Assembly (NCBI GenBank): GCA_018223185.1
Contig: JAAEYW010000001.1
Span: forward strand, 248,001-312,000
Source: Oceanospirillales bacterium
GTDB lineage: Bacteria > Pseudomonadota > Gammaproteobacteria > Pseudomonadales > Balneatricaceae
Direction of reading: 5' to 3'
DNA length: 64,000 bases
Under the pieces are notes generated by a model that ran no database searches, had not been told where the DNA came from, and saw only the letters and a list, made by a program, of their open reading frames with translations. This document shows, piece after piece, positions 1 to 8,814 of this stretch (position 1 is the stretch's first letter; every line of letters starts with the position of its first letter). Made by a program: the position numbers and the translations under genes.

Positions 1-461
1 TTGTAAGGTGCGTTGCGCATCAGATCGACGCCATTAGCGTTGCTGCGCTGACCCAGCGCCATCCCGGCAGGGTTCAGCAGGGGACAGAATAGCAGGCGCA
101 GGTGTTGTAGTTCATGGTTCAGTCCGCGGTCCCATTGTAATCGCTTTAAAAGTGAACTGAGAAAGGTGAGTAGCAGTCGGGTACCTATTCGTTCGACGCC
201 ATGTACGCCCCCCACAAATGCCAGCACAGGAGCATGCGGATCGTCCGATCCAAGGCGCAGGCTGTAGACCGGAAGCTGATGTCGCTGAGTGTCTGTCTCA
301 TGCTCTATCACGGCCAGCGTTGTGACTTTCAGCTGTTTGGTATGCTCGCTGATCAGTTGTTCCAGCAGCGCCATCTCTGGCAGACAGCTGGCGGTAAACC
401 CGGGGCTGACCCGGTGCATCGGCTCAGATGACAATTTTGCGGGTTGTCCAAGTTCTGTCAT
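1..461 (-). CDS. M14-family zinc carboxypeptidase-like protein (partial, runs off the left edge)
   Basis: The minus-strand reading frame opens with ATG at 461 and stays open to the window edge, giving about 153 residues. It contains FVGGVHGVERIG, whose HGxE core is the first zinc-binding motif of M14 peptidases. Further on, NPAGMALGQRSNANGVDLMRN matches the substrate-binding R/N segment of that family. No signal peptide is visible, so a cytoplasmic peptidase or amidase acting on short peptides or acyl amino acids is likely. The third zinc ligand and the catalytic Glu would lie beyond the edge. Family membership is well supported; the substrate is unknown. Confidence 0.75.
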   Translation of the reverse strand, partial: MTELGQPAKLSSEPMHRVSPGFTASCLPEMALLEQLISEHTKQLKVTTLAVIEHETDTQRHQLPVYSLRLGSDDPHAPVLAFVGGVHGVERIGTRLLLTFLSSLLKRLQWDRGLNHELQHLRLLFCPLLNPAGMALGQRSNANGVDLMRNAPY

Positions 462-596
462 CAATTAGTCCCCACTTGATTACAGGTTAAAGTGTAGTCG
501 GAAATAGTGGATCAGTTAGAACGATTATCGGACTTATTTCAGGCGGATTTCTATTTTAACGTCCCGGAAGGTTGTCAGTATCTCAAATAACAGACA

Positions 597-622
597 CAAA
601 AAAGGAGGCCAGAGCCTCCTTT
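597..622 (-). terminator. Intrinsic terminator of the AGCS symporter gene
   Basis: A perfect 9-bp stem (601-609 with 614-622, arm AAAGGAGGC) has a 4-nt loop. On the minus strand it is followed by a T run. It sits 18 bp after the symporter stop codon. Confidence 0.85.
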
Positions 623-639
623 AAGCATAATGACTAACG

Positions 640-1992
640 TTATTTGTTCTTTGCGAAGTATTCGCGGGTTAGTCTGAAGACGACCGGACTCAGCAATGCC
701 AGTGCGATCAGGTTGGGGATCGCCATCATCGCATTGAGGGTATCTGCCAGCAACCAGATGAAATCAAGGCTGACACCGGCACCGACAGGCACGGCGATAA
801 TCCATAGTACACGGTAAGGGACGATCGCTTTGACTCCGAAAAGGAACTCAACGCAGCGCTCACCATAGAATGACCAGCCAATGATGGTGGTAAAGGCGAA
901 AATAGCCAGCGCAATGGCGACCAGGTAGTTACCGATACCCGGTAGTGAGTGCGAGAATGCTGCCGATGTCAGAGCTGCACCCGAGGCACCCGAGGTCCAC
1001 TCTCCGGAGGTGATGATAACAAGTCCGGTAATTGAACAGATAACAATGGTGTCGATAAATGTACCCAGCATCGCTACCAGGCCCTGGCGAACAGGGTCTT
1101 TTGTCTGTGCTGCCGCATGCGCTATCGGCGCAGAACCAAGGCCTGCTTCGTTTGAGAAGATACCCCGGGCAACACCGAAGCGGATCGCCATCCAGATCGC
1201 CGCGCCGGCAAAGCCGCCTTCCGCTGCACTCTCAGTGAAAGCATACGTGAAAATCAGGTTCAGAGCGGTTGGGATAGCATCAGCATTGATCGCCAGAACC
1301 ACGAGGCCCGCTGCCAGGTATGCGATCGCCATCAGTGGCACCAGAGCACCCGCAACACTACCGATACGTTTGATACCACCAATCAGGACAGCGCCTACCA
1401 GAACCATCAGGATTGCACCGGTTACCCAGACATTCAGCCCGAAGTTGGAATGGATAACATCGGCAACGGAGTTTGATTGCACTGTGTTGCCAATACCGAA
1501 AGCGGCAATCGCACCGAAGATAGCGAATGCGGTGCCCAGCCAGGCCCAGTGTGTGCCCAGACCATTCTTGATGTAATACATCGGACCACCGACATGGTTG
1601 CCCTCTTCGTCGACTTCACGGTATTTCACTGCCAGCACTGCTTCAGCGTATTTGGTGGCCATACCCACAAGTGCGGTACACCACATCCAGAACAGTGCGC
1701 CGGGGCCGCCGAGAAAAACGGCTGTTGCAACACCTGCAATATTACCGGTGCCGACGGTGGCCGACAGTGCTGTCATCAGTGCCTGATATGGGGGGATTTC
1801 ACCCTCTTTGGCCTCTTCACCTTTAGCCGACCGGCCGCTCCAGAGCAGTTTAAAGCCAGTTCCCAGTCTGAGAATCGGCATCAGTTTCAGACCCAACATC
1901 AGAAACAGACCGACACCTAAGATCAGAACCAGCATCATCGGTCCCCAGACGATACCGTTAATCGTTTGGATTACTGACGTGATAGCTTCCAT
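640..1992 (-). CDS. Sodium:alanine/glycine symporter, AGCS family
   Basis: This 450-residue polytopic inner-membrane protein carries the AGCS signature: SATVGTGNIAGVA near residue 60 and NEAGLGSAPIAHAAAQTKDP near residue 280. About ten hydrophobic segments are visible. AGCS proteins import alanine, glycine or D-alanine with Na+. The ATG at 1992 has a good AAGGAG site 6-7 bases upstream. Gene neighbours for D-serine, D-alanine and glycine breakdown suggest it feeds those pathways (inference). The upstream leader can form hairpins (see 2028-2099). Confidence 0.92.
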   Translation of the reverse strand: MEAITSVIQTINGIVWGPMMLVLILGVGLFLMLGLKLMPILRLGTGFKLLWSGRSAKGEEAKEGEIPPYQALMTALSATVGTGNIAGVATAVFLGGPGALFWMWCTALVGMATKYAEAVLAVKYREVDEEGNHVGGPMYYIKNGLGTHWAWLGTAFAIFGAIAAFGIGNTVQSNSVADVIHSNFGLNVWVTGAILMVLVGAVLIGGIKRIGSVAGALVPLMAIAYLAAGLVVLAINADAIPTALNLIFTYAFTESAAEGGFAGAAIWMAIRFGVARGIFSNEAGLGSAPIAHAAAQTKDPVRQGLVAMLGTFIDTIVICSITGLVIITSGEWTSGASGAALTSAAFSHSLPGIGNYLVAIALAIFAFTTIIGWSFYGERCVEFLFGVKAIVPYRVLWIIAVPVGAGVSLDFIWLLADTLNAMMAIPNLIALALLSPVVFRLTREYFAKNK

Positions 1993-2027
1993 ATGAACTC
2001 CTTAATTATTGTATTTTTCCCCTCCGG

Positions 2028-2099
2028 CAGACTTTTGGTCTGTGTATCCGGCTGGGAACGTTGCCGTGAGTGACGGTCGTTTTTGAAGAATCCCGGATA
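2028..2099 (-). promoter_or_regulatory. Possible structured 5' leader of the symporter mRNA
   Basis: On the minus strand, arm TATCCGG (2099-2093) can pair with CCGGATA (2051-2045) around an inner CCGT/ACGG hairpin. A second hairpin, CAGAC/GTCTG (2042-2028), lies directly before the GGAGGGG-AT-rich stretch leading to the start codon. It does not show the glycine riboswitch core that I would recognise. Function is inferred only from position and pairing. Confidence 0.3.
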
Positions 2100-2291
2100 C
2101 ATACTCAGGCTGATATGCCCTTGTAATTTATATCCGGATTTCTGGAATATCGGCGATAATACGCCGCTAAAAAGTAAACCCAGCTAATGTCTCTGGTTGA
2201 AAACTTTTCTGACTAAACCCAGCCTGGTCAGGATTCTTCCGACTCAGGCCGCTTAAACCGGACCCGCTGAGCCGGTTAAAGGGTGCTGGTT

Positions 2292-3614
2292 TTACTGTGC
2301 AGAGAGTTGAGCGCCGCGTTGTTCAAATTTCTTCATCTCTTCTGCCGGTACAAACAGCCCTCCGGTAGTCCACAACAGATGAGTGGCGTTGTGCATTGAT
2401 GACTCCAGCTGGTGTTGTTGCTGGTACGCTTTACCCGGCTCGGTCTCTGTTAGCCAGGCGGGGCCTGAAAATCCCGCTGCGGCTGAGGGTTCAATCTCAA
2501 TACCTTCACTCTGGCAGAGCCGGAAGAGGTTAATGAACAGCTCATCATCGGTGACGGTAAAAACACCACTCAGCATTTTTTCAATCACTGAACAGACCCA
2601 GCCGGATGCCATACTAACTGCCAGACCGTCGGCTTCTGTGTCTACCCTGAGCCCAACCTGATAGACCGAATCCGGATGCGCCTTATCGTCTGCCAGCATG
2701 CCGATCAGTACGCAGGGGGCCTGAACCGGTTCAGCAAAGAAACAGTGCACATGGGCACCAAATACCTGTTTCAGTCCGAAGTTAATGCCGCCGGGCGCGC
2801 CCCCGACACCGCACGGGATATAAACAAAAAGGGGGTGTTCTGCATCAACAGGGATCTGCTGTTCGGTCAGTTGCTGTTGCAGACGAAGGGCGGCAACAGC
2901 GTAGCCAAGAAACAGTCGGGGTGAGTTTTCATCATCAACAAAATAGCTGGCAGGATCGGCGTTAGAAGCGGCCCTGCCTGCCGCGACGGCAGCGCTGTAA
3001 TCATCGCTGTGCTCGACAACGATAACGCCCCGGTCACGCAGTCGCTGTTTTTTCCACTGTTTTGCTTCAACCGACATATGTACTACTGATCTGAAGCCCA
3101 GAGCTGCACTGATGATGCCATTACTCAGTCCCAGATTTCCGGTGCTGCTGACGGCTATCTCATAGCGGCTGAAAAGTGCCTGAGCATCGGCATCGAGTAA
3201 TTTAAGATAGTCATCGTCATTGCTGCTGATGATGCCATGTTTCAGTGCCAGTTGTTCGGCATGGCAGAGTACTTCATGAATGCCGCCCCGGGCTTTGACT
3301 GATCCGGCGACAGGCAGTGCATGATCACCTTTTATCATTAGTCTGCCTGACAGGTCGGGGTAGTGCTGTTGTTGTAAGTTTGTCGCAGGAAGGAGCTCGG
3401 ATTCGATCAGTCCGTTGCTGCTGAGGAGTTCAGGAAAAAGCTGTTGTAGCAGTGCAGCAAAACGGCGCAGACGCTGGTCTGCCTGATGAATGTCAGAAAG
3501 CCTCAGATCACTGCTTTGAATGCCTTTGTCAGCCTGGAATTCAGGGTTCAGCCAGAGTATTGGCTTGCCGGTACTGAGAGTCTGTCCCAGCGGTGTCTCG
3601 ATAATATGACCCAT
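2292..3614 (-). CDS. dsdA: D-serine dehydratase (D-serine ammonia-lyase)
   Basis: This 440-residue fold-type II PLP enzyme converts D-serine to pyruvate and ammonia. The motif PVAGSVKARGGIHEV supplies the PLP-binding lysine (about K107). STGNLGLSNG is the substrate loop, and PCGVGGAPGG is the glycine-rich phosphate-binding loop. The length equals that of E. coli DsdA (about 442 residues). A LysR gene is divergently transcribed across a 131-bp gap, the same arrangement as dsdC/dsdA. With dadA and dadX close by, the area is rich in D-amino-acid catabolism. Confidence 0.93.
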   Translation of the reverse strand: MGHIIETPLGQTLSTGKPILWLNPEFQADKGIQSSDLRLSDIHQADQRLRRFAALLQQLFPELLSSNGLIESELLPATNLQQQHYPDLSGRLMIKGDHALPVAGSVKARGGIHEVLCHAEQLALKHGIISSNDDDYLKLLDADAQALFSRYEIAVSSTGNLGLSNGIISAALGFRSVVHMSVEAKQWKKQRLRDRGVIVVEHSDDYSAAVAAGRAASNADPASYFVDDENSPRLFLGYAVAALRLQQQLTEQQIPVDAEHPLFVYIPCGVGGAPGGINFGLKQVFGAHVHCFFAEPVQAPCVLIGMLADDKAHPDSVYQVGLRVDTEADGLAVSMASGWVCSVIEKMLSGVFTVTDDELFINLFRLCQSEGIEIEPSAAAGFSGPAWLTETEPGKAYQQQHQLESSMHNATHLLWTTGGLFVPAEEMKKFEQRGAQLSAQ

Positions 3615-3745
3615 AGATCGCTCTGCATTTTGTTATGTTTGTATAGCGCAGTGGGTGTATTCTGTGATCTAAACACGGGCTAAACAAACGATGATTTCTA
3701 TTGTATGGTTTAGTTTTACTATACTAAAATAAAAAAACAGAACCT
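3615..3745. promoter_or_regulatory. Divergent promoter region between dsdA and its LysR-type regulator
   Basis: This 131-bp AT-rich spacer contains an interrupted inverted repeat GTAT(3703-3706)...ATAC(3721-3724) with LysR-box-like spacing, and the half-site CTAAAC repeated near 3669 and 3680. The location is where a DsdC-like protein would bind. No site can be proven from sequence alone. Confidence 0.4.
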
Positions 3746-4651
3746 ATGCATATAAATAGTCAGATTCTTGCTGCCATGCGAACGTTTGAAGCTGCGGCAC
3801 GGTTGAACAGTTTCAGTCAGGCGGCCAGTGAGTTGTCGATTACGCCCGGGGCCGTCAGCCAGCAGATCAAAAACCTGGAAAGTCAGGTGGGTGTCATGCT
3901 CTTTACCCGCAAGATTCGTCAAGTGGAACTGACCGCTGAAGGGTTGCAGTTTTATGAGACAGTCAGGCCAGCGCTGGTGAGTATTGAAAACTGTCTCAGC
4001 CGTATCAAACGATCAGATCTGGAAGGTAATGTCAGGTTGCGTTCGATTCCCTCCTTTGTATTTAAGTGGCTAATCCCCCGTCTGGGTGCTTTTCAGAAGC
4101 GCTATCCCGATATTCGGATTGAGACGATAGCTGAAGGGAGTCTGCTTGATCTTAAAAACCGGGATTTCGATATAGCGATCGATTACGGCGTAGGCAGCTA
4201 TCCGGGTCTGAGTTGTTCATTGATGATGGATGAAAATCTGTTTCCGGTTGTCAGCCCTGAGTACTTCAGTGATATCGACTGGAGTACACCGGAAGCGCTG
4301 AGCCGGGTGCCACTGTTACATGATACCGCCCCCTGGGCCGATGCTGAGCCCGATGCCGAGTGGCGTTACTGGCTTAACGCCAGTGGTATGGATGATATCG
4401 AAACGGGCCGGGGACATTATTTCAATCGCGGAGATATGGCGATTAAGGCTGCCGAATCAGGGCTGGGTGTGGCCATAGCCCGTGAATCTCTGCTGACGGA
4501 TGAGATTATTCGTGGGCGCTTATTTGCGCCCTACGATAAGCAGAAGTGCCGCTGCCGTTACTATATTGTGTATGCCCATGGTGCCCTGAATAATCCAAGG
4601 ATTAAGGCTGTCCACGACTGGCTTATAGAGATTGGCAGTCAGCCTGGCTGA
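3746..4651 (+). CDS. LysR-family regulator, DsdC/GcvA-like, divergent to dsdA
   Basis: The protein has 301 residues. The N-terminal winged HTH (residues 8-65, with FSQAASELSITPGAVSQQIKNLE) is followed by a periplasmic-binding-like effector domain. The sequence style is that of the DsdC/GcvA subgroup. Divergence from dsdA suggests that it activates dsdA in response to D-serine (inference from context and from E. coli DsdC). The ATG at 3746 has no strong ribosome-binding site, but the HTH begins correctly from it. Confidence 0.85.
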   Translation: MHINSQILAAMRTFEAAARLNSFSQAASELSITPGAVSQQIKNLESQVGVMLFTRKIRQVELTAEGLQFYETVRPALVSIENCLSRIKRSDLEGNVRLRSIPSFVFKWLIPRLGAFQKRYPDIRIETIAEGSLLDLKNRDFDIAIDYGVGSYPGLSCSLMMDENLFPVVSPEYFSDIDWSTPEALSRVPLLHDTAPWADAEPDAEWRYWLNASGMDDIETGRGHYFNRGDMAIKAAESGLGVAIARESLLTDEIIRGRLFAPYDKQKCRCRYYIVYAHGALNNPRIKAVHDWLIEIGSQPG

Positions 4652-4675
4652 ACTGTACAGCCAGGATCTCAGTCG

Positions 4676-5173
4676 TTAACCCCGTGGATTGCTTGGATTA
4701 ATGGGCAGGCTGAGGGACTCTTTTACCTCTTCCATGACGATATAACTCTTGGAGTTCTTCACGCCGGGCAGTGTCAGCAGCATCTCACCCAGTAGCGCCC
4801 GGTATTCCGACATATCGGCAATGCGCGCTTTAATCAGGAAGTCTGCATCTCCTGAAACCAGGTGGCACTCGAGTACATAGGGCAGGGATGCCACGGCCTT
4901 ATTAAATTTAAGGAAGGCGTCCGGTGACTGATAGGAGAGCGAGATCTCAACAAAGACCAGCATTCCATAACCCATTGCGTGAGGGTCAATGCGTGCATAG
5001 TACCCCAGAATCAGCCCGTCTTTTTCCAGCCGTTTAACCCGTTCCATGCAAGGTGTCGTACTCAGGCCAACAATGTCTGCCAGGTCGACATAACTGATGC
5101 GGCCATTTTCCTGCAGGGTTTTCAGGATGTTCAGATCAATCTTATCCAGCTTACGTTTTTGTTTTGTATTCAT
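4676..5173 (-). CDS. Lrp/AsnC-family regulator of the dad cluster
   Basis: I place the start at the ATG at 5173 (MNTKQKRKLDKIDLNILK), giving 165 residues, the usual Lrp size. An upstream in-frame ATG at 5281 would add 36 atypical residues. The N-terminal HTH (DLADIVGLSTTPCMERVKRL) is followed by a RAM ligand domain. It is divergent from dadA. Pseudomonas has the same order with DadR/Lrp activating dadAX in response to L-alanine, so the same role is inferred. Confidence 0.88.
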   Translation of the reverse strand: MNTKQKRKLDKIDLNILKTLQENGRISYVDLADIVGLSTTPCMERVKRLEKDGLILGYYARIDPHAMGYGMLVFVEISLSYQSPDAFLKFNKAVASLPYVLECHLVSGDADFLIKARIADMSEYRALLGEMLLTLPGVKNSKSYIVMEEVKESLSLPINPSNPRG

Positions 5174-5346
5174 AGGGTTACTTTGCCCGTAATCTCCAGG
5201 GGAGGTAAAATTTATTATTGGCCCTGTTTTGTAGGGTAATAGTTTTGAAAATAGTTTAAATACAAAAAAATAATCTGTCAAAGATGCAATACACTAGCCA
5301 AATCATTTGTTGGTGATAAGTATAAAAACGGAGTAGGTATCTTTTA

Positions 5347-6606
5347 ATGAAGATTTTGATTTTGGGTAGTGGCGTTATCGGTGTAACCAGCGCCTGGTAT
5401 CTGGCTAAACAGGGCCATCAGGTTACCATAATCGATCGCCAGAGTGCTCCGGCGATGGAGACCAGTTTTGCAAATGCCGGTCAGATCTCGCCAGGCTATT
5501 CTGCGCCATGGGCCGCTCCCGGTGTTCCGTTAAAGGCGATCAAGTGGCTGATGCAGGATCTTGCACCACTGATGATCAACCCTAAAGTGAATGCAAACAC
5601 ACTGAAGTGGATGACCAAGATGCTGTCTAACTGCACTCAGGCCTCATACCACACCAACAAAGCACGTATGATGCGTCTTGCTGAGTATAGCCGTGATTGC
5701 TTCAAAGATCTGCGTTCTGAAATCGAAATTGACTATGAAGGCCGCACCGGAGGCACACTGCAGGTGTTCCGTACCCAGAAACAGGTGGATGCTGCAGCCA
5801 AAGATATCTCTGTACTTAAAGAGTGCGGCGTCAGTTATGAAGTGCTGGACCGTGAAGGCTGTGTATCCCGTGAACCTGCGCTGGGGTTTGTAAAAGAGAA
5901 AATCGTTGGCGGTCTGCGTCTGCCTGGCGATGAAACCGGTGACTGTTTTAAATTCACTAACGCCCTGGCTGACGAGTGTAAAAAGCTGGGGGTTGAGTTT
6001 AAGTTTGATGTCGAGATTGAAGGGCTGATCAGTGATGACAACGAGATTGTGGGTGTCAAAACCAAACAGGGCGTATTCACTGCTGACCGTTATCTGATGT
6101 GTCTGGGTAGCTACAGTACGCTGCTGCTGGCCAATGTCGGGGTTGTTGTACCGGTCTATCCGATTAAAGGCTATTCACTGACACTGCCGATTGTTGATGA
6201 AGCTAAAGCGCCGATTTCTACTGTGATGGATGAAACCTATAAGGTGGCGGTTACCCGATTTGACGACCGTATCCGTGTGGGTGGCACTGCTGAAATCACC
6301 TCCTACGACACCTCTTTGCAGGAGAAGCGCCGTAAAAATGTTGAGTTTACGGTGGGTGATCTGTTCCCCGGTGGTGGTGATATTGAAAAGGCTGAATTCT
6401 GGACCGGTTTACGACCAATGACTCCGGACGGCACACCGGTTCTCGGTGGCACCCGCTATCCGAATCTCTACCTGAATACCGGTCACGGCACTCTGGGCTG
6501 GACCATGTCTCTGGGATCAGGCAAGTTTGTTGCTGATGTTATCAGCGGCAATAAAACCGATATCGATCCTGAAGGGCTTTCCGTCGTCCGTTATGGCCAG
6601 AAGTAA
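5347..6606 (+). CDS. dadA: D-amino acid dehydrogenase (FAD)
   Basis: This 419-residue DAO-fold flavoprotein oxidises D-alanine and other D-amino acids to 2-oxo acids at the inner membrane, passing electrons to quinone. The N-terminal dinucleotide motif [16 protein letters not shown] (G7, G9, G12) binds FAD. The segments [19 protein letters not shown] and [14 protein letters not shown] are conserved in DadA. It is followed by ridA and dadX, so L-alanine can be racemised and then oxidised. The ATG at 5347 starts directly at the Rossmann strand. Confidence 0.95.
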   Translation: MKILILGSGVIGVTSAWYLAKQGHQVTIIDRQSAPAMETSFANAGQISPGYSAPWAAPGVPLKAIKWLMQDLAPLMINPKVNANTLKWMTKMLSNCTQASYHTNKARMMRLAEYSRDCFKDLRSEIEIDYEGRTGGTLQVFRTQKQVDAAAKDISVLKECGVSYEVLDREGCVSREPALGFVKEKIVGGLRLPGDETGDCFKFTNALADECKKLGVEFKFDVEIEGLISDDNEIVGVKTKQGVFTADRYLMCLGSYSTLLLANVGVVVPVYPIKGYSLTLPIVDEAKAPISTVMDETYKVAVTRFDDRIRVGGTAEITSYDTSLQEKRRKNVEFTVGDLFPGGGDIEKAEFWTGLRPMTPDGTPVLGGTRYPNLYLNTGHGTLGWTMSLGSGKFVADVISGNKTDIDPEGLSVVRYGQK

Positions 6607-6621
6607 GCAATAACGGTTTTT

Positions 6622-6688
6622 TGAGCACAGGGGTAATATGTACGCACCCCGTAAGCACCTTGTTATGCCTCTGTGCTCACTTTTTTTT
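6622..6688 (+). terminator. Terminator or attenuator between dadA and ridA
   Basis: Arms TGAGCACAG (6622-6630) and CTGTGCTCA (6671-6679) pair perfectly around a 40-nt loop that itself has GGGG/CCCC arms. Eight T residues follow at 6681-6688. It lies inside an otherwise co-directional cluster, so it may make dadA expression partly separate from ridA-dadX. Confidence 0.75.
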
Positions 6689-6818
6689 ACAGGCTATAAT
6701 TTGCAGCGCTCTGTCGCTGGAGATTGAATCAATCGAACAGCCTTGGCTGGCGGGCAGAGTATGCTCTCCGTCGACGCTTACAACTTATTTTAAGAATTTA
6801 ATACTGGGGATTTAAACC

Positions 6819-7205
6819 ATGCCAACTAAGACTATCATCGCCACTGAAAATGCACCTTCCGCTATCGGTACATACTCACAGGCAGTCAAAGTCGATAACA
6901 CTGTATATATGTCTGGTCAGATCCCACTGGTGCCAGCCACCATGGAGATGGTTACTGAGTCTTTTGAAGCGCAGGCGGTTCAGGTGTTTGATAACCTGAA
7001 AGCCGTTGCTGAAGCGGCGGGTGGCTCAATGAATGATCTGGTTAAAGTGACCATTCTGCTGACTGATCTGGCTAATTTCGCCACCGTAAACGAAGTAATG
7101 GCACGTTATTTTGAACAGCCTTACCCAGCCCGCGCCGCCTATGCGGTAAAAGCGCTACCTAAAGATGCGGATATTGAAGTTGAAGCCGTTATGGTTGTTG
7201 GCTAA
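6819..7205 (+). CDS. ridA: RidA-family enamine/imine deaminase
   Basis: The 128-residue protein is a standard-length YjgF/YER057c/UK114 member. [12 protein letters not shown] near the N-terminus, YMSGQIPL and the C-terminal [20 protein letters not shown] segment with its substrate-binding arginine are all present. RidA hydrolyses reactive 2-aminoacrylate and imines. That fits its place between an amino-acid dehydrogenase and a racemase, and the DsdA and SdaA enzymes nearby also release 2-aminoacrylate. A GGGGA site lies upstream of ATG 6819. Confidence 0.93.
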   Translation: MPTKTIIATENAPSAIGTYSQAVKVDNTVYMSGQIPLVPATMEMVTESFEAQAVQVFDNLKAVAEAAGGSMNDLVKVTILLTDLANFATVNEVMARYFEQPYPARAAYAVKALPKDADIEVEAVMVVG

Positions 7206-7226
7206 TACAGGTTTTTTGGGGTTTTA

Positions 7227-7247
7227 ATGCCTGCGTTTCGCGGGCAT
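7227..7247 (+). other. Small hairpin between ridA and dadX
   Basis: A stem ATGCC-GCG/CGC-GGCAT with one G-T wobble and a 3-nt loop lies in the 78-bp gap. There is no T run, so it is more likely an mRNA processing or stability element than a full terminator. Confidence 0.35.
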
Positions 7248-7283
7248 CTGTTATATAGAGTGAGAGCTTAAGGTAAGAGTTAG

Positions 7284-8366
7284 ATGAGTCGAGCAGCAAA
7301 AATAACGGTTGATCTGGATGCTATCCGGCATAACTACCGACTGGCACGTTCCCTGAATACAGCGGGTAATGCTGCAGCAATTATCAAGGCCAATGCGTAC
7401 GGACATAACGCCGTTAAGGTTGCCAGAGCGCTGGAAGCTGAAGCGGATGCATTTGGTGTTGCCTGCATTGAAGAAGGGGTCGAGCTGATTGACGCCGGTA
7501 TTAACAAACCGGTTTTGCTGCTGGAAGGTTTCTTTGAAGTCAGTGAACTGCCCTATATCAGTGAGCATGGTATGTGGTGTGCTGTGCACAGTCTGCATCA
7601 GATAGAGCAGATAGCCGAAGCGACACTGAGTAAACCGATCACTGTCTGGCTGAAAATGAATTCCGGTATGAATCGCTTAGGCGTCCATCCGGACGATTAT
7701 CAGACTGCGTATCAGCGTCTTAAGCAGCTGGATAATGTATCCGATATTGTCTTGATGACTCACTTTGCCCGTTCTGATGAGCTGGATAAAAACACGACTG
7801 AGGAGCAGCAGGCTGTTTTTAACCGGGCCAGTGAGGGATTGGATGCGCCGCACTGTCTGGCAAACTCTGCCGCTGTGCTGGCGTGGCAGGATGCCCGCCG
7901 TGACTGGATGCGTCCCGGACTGATGCTGTACGGAGCAACGCCTTTCCCTGACGCGCAGGAGCAGGCAGATAAGCTGATTCCGGCCATGACGCTGACCTCA
8001 GAAGTGATAGCTGTACGCGATGTTCAGCCGGGTGAGTGCGTAGGTTATGGCGGTCATTTCGTTGCCGATAAACCTACCCGTGTAGGCACGGTTGCGCTGG
8101 GTTATGCTGACGGTTATCCGCGTCATGCCGTGACCGGTACTCCGGTGTGGATAAACGGACAGCGTGCACGGATTATCGGTCGGGTATCGATGGATATGCT
8201 GGGTGTGGATCTGACCGATATTCCAGATGCCGGGATCGGTACAGAGGTCGAGTTCTGGGGACGTAATGTGACGGCTGCCGAGGTCGCTACCTATTGCGAT
8301 ACAATCCCTTACACGTTGTTCACCGGCATTACCCGTCGGGTACATAAGCGTTATATAAACGAATAA
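7284..8366 (+). CDS. dadX: Alanine racemase, catabolic type
   Basis: The protein has 360 residues. AIIKANAYGHN carries the PLP lysine (K35). The C-terminal beta domain contains GYGGHFVADKPTRVGTVALGYADGYPR, which includes the second catalytic tyrosine. It interconverts L- and D-alanine in the cytosol. Position after dadA-ridA indicates the catabolic DadX role rather than cell-wall Alr, though both are sequence homologues. A terminator follows. Confidence 0.92.
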   Translation: MSRAAKITVDLDAIRHNYRLARSLNTAGNAAAIIKANAYGHNAVKVARALEAEADAFGVACIEEGVELIDAGINKPVLLLEGFFEVSELPYISEHGMWCAVHSLHQIEQIAEATLSKPITVWLKMNSGMNRLGVHPDDYQTAYQRLKQLDNVSDIVLMTHFARSDELDKNTTEEQQAVFNRASEGLDAPHCLANSAAVLAWQDARRDWMRPGLMLYGATPFPDAQEQADKLIPAMTLTSEVIAVRDVQPGECVGYGGHFVADKPTRVGTVALGYADGYPRHAVTGTPVWINGQRARIIGRVSMDMLGVDLTDIPDAGIGTEVEFWGRNVTAAEVATYCDTIPYTLFTGITRRVHKRYINE

Positions 8367-8390
8367 TGTTTGTCTGATCAGACGCTATTA

Positions 8391-8420
8391 AAAAACCGGC
8401 CCAGTGCCGGTTTTTGCTTT
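8391..8420 (+). terminator. Terminator of the dad cluster
   Basis: A perfect stem AAAAACCGGC (8391-8400) / GCCGGTTTTT (8406-8415) with a 5-nt loop lies 24 bp after the dadX stop codon. Confidence 0.88.
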
Positions 8421-8503
8421 TATCCGTTCAGGCGGCGGTAATTTCTGTTGAGAGATGATATACAGGAACAGAGTGTTATCGATATTAATTCAGGGGTTTT
8501 GAT

Positions 8504-8791
8504 ATGTATGCAGTGATTTTTCGCGCTGAGATAGCCCGGACAGATGAAGAGTATAGTCAGATGGCTGCCAGACTGCGTGAGCTGGCGATACAGGAGTATG
8601 GCTGCCTGGAGTTCACCGCAGTAACAGAGGGAAACTCTGAGATAGCGATCTCATACTGGAGCAGTAAAGAGCAGATTCTTGCCTGGAAAGCGAATGCCAT
8701 ACACCTGGTTGCTCAGGAAAAAGGGCGGTCTCAGTGGTATTCCTCATATCGGGTTCAGATTGCCGAAGTTGTGCGGGAATACAGCGCATAG
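8504..8791 (+). CDS. Antibiotic biosynthesis monooxygenase (ABM) domain protein
   Basis: The 95-residue single-domain protein has the ABM ferredoxin-like fold pattern: MYAVIFRAEI at the first strand, then a helix with MAARLRELAIQEYGCLEF and a WSSKEQILAWKAN helix. These small dimers act as cofactor-free quinol or heme oxygenases, or as stress proteins of unknown substrate. It lies 23 bp upstream of the TraB/GumN gene and may share its transcript. Confidence 0.75.
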   Translation: MYAVIFRAEIARTDEEYSQMAARLRELAIQEYGCLEFTAVTEGNSEIAISYWSSKEQILAWKANAIHLVAQEKGRSQWYSSYRVQIAEVVREYSA

Positions 8792-8814
8792 CCGTTCACA
8801 GGAAGGAGAGGTTT

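Noticed and set aside
1010-1920. Plus-strand frames of 188 and 147 codons
   Set aside because: They are antisense to the AGCS symporter; residue composition is typical of shadows.
1993-2291. Glycine riboswitch before the symporter
   Set aside because: Hairpins are present but the conserved glycine aptamer core was not found on either strand here or before gcvT, sdaA or gcvP.
5174-5281. Longer N-terminus for the Lrp-type regulator
   Set aside because: The extra 36 residues from ATG 5281 are not Lrp-like; ATG 5173 gives the normal family length.
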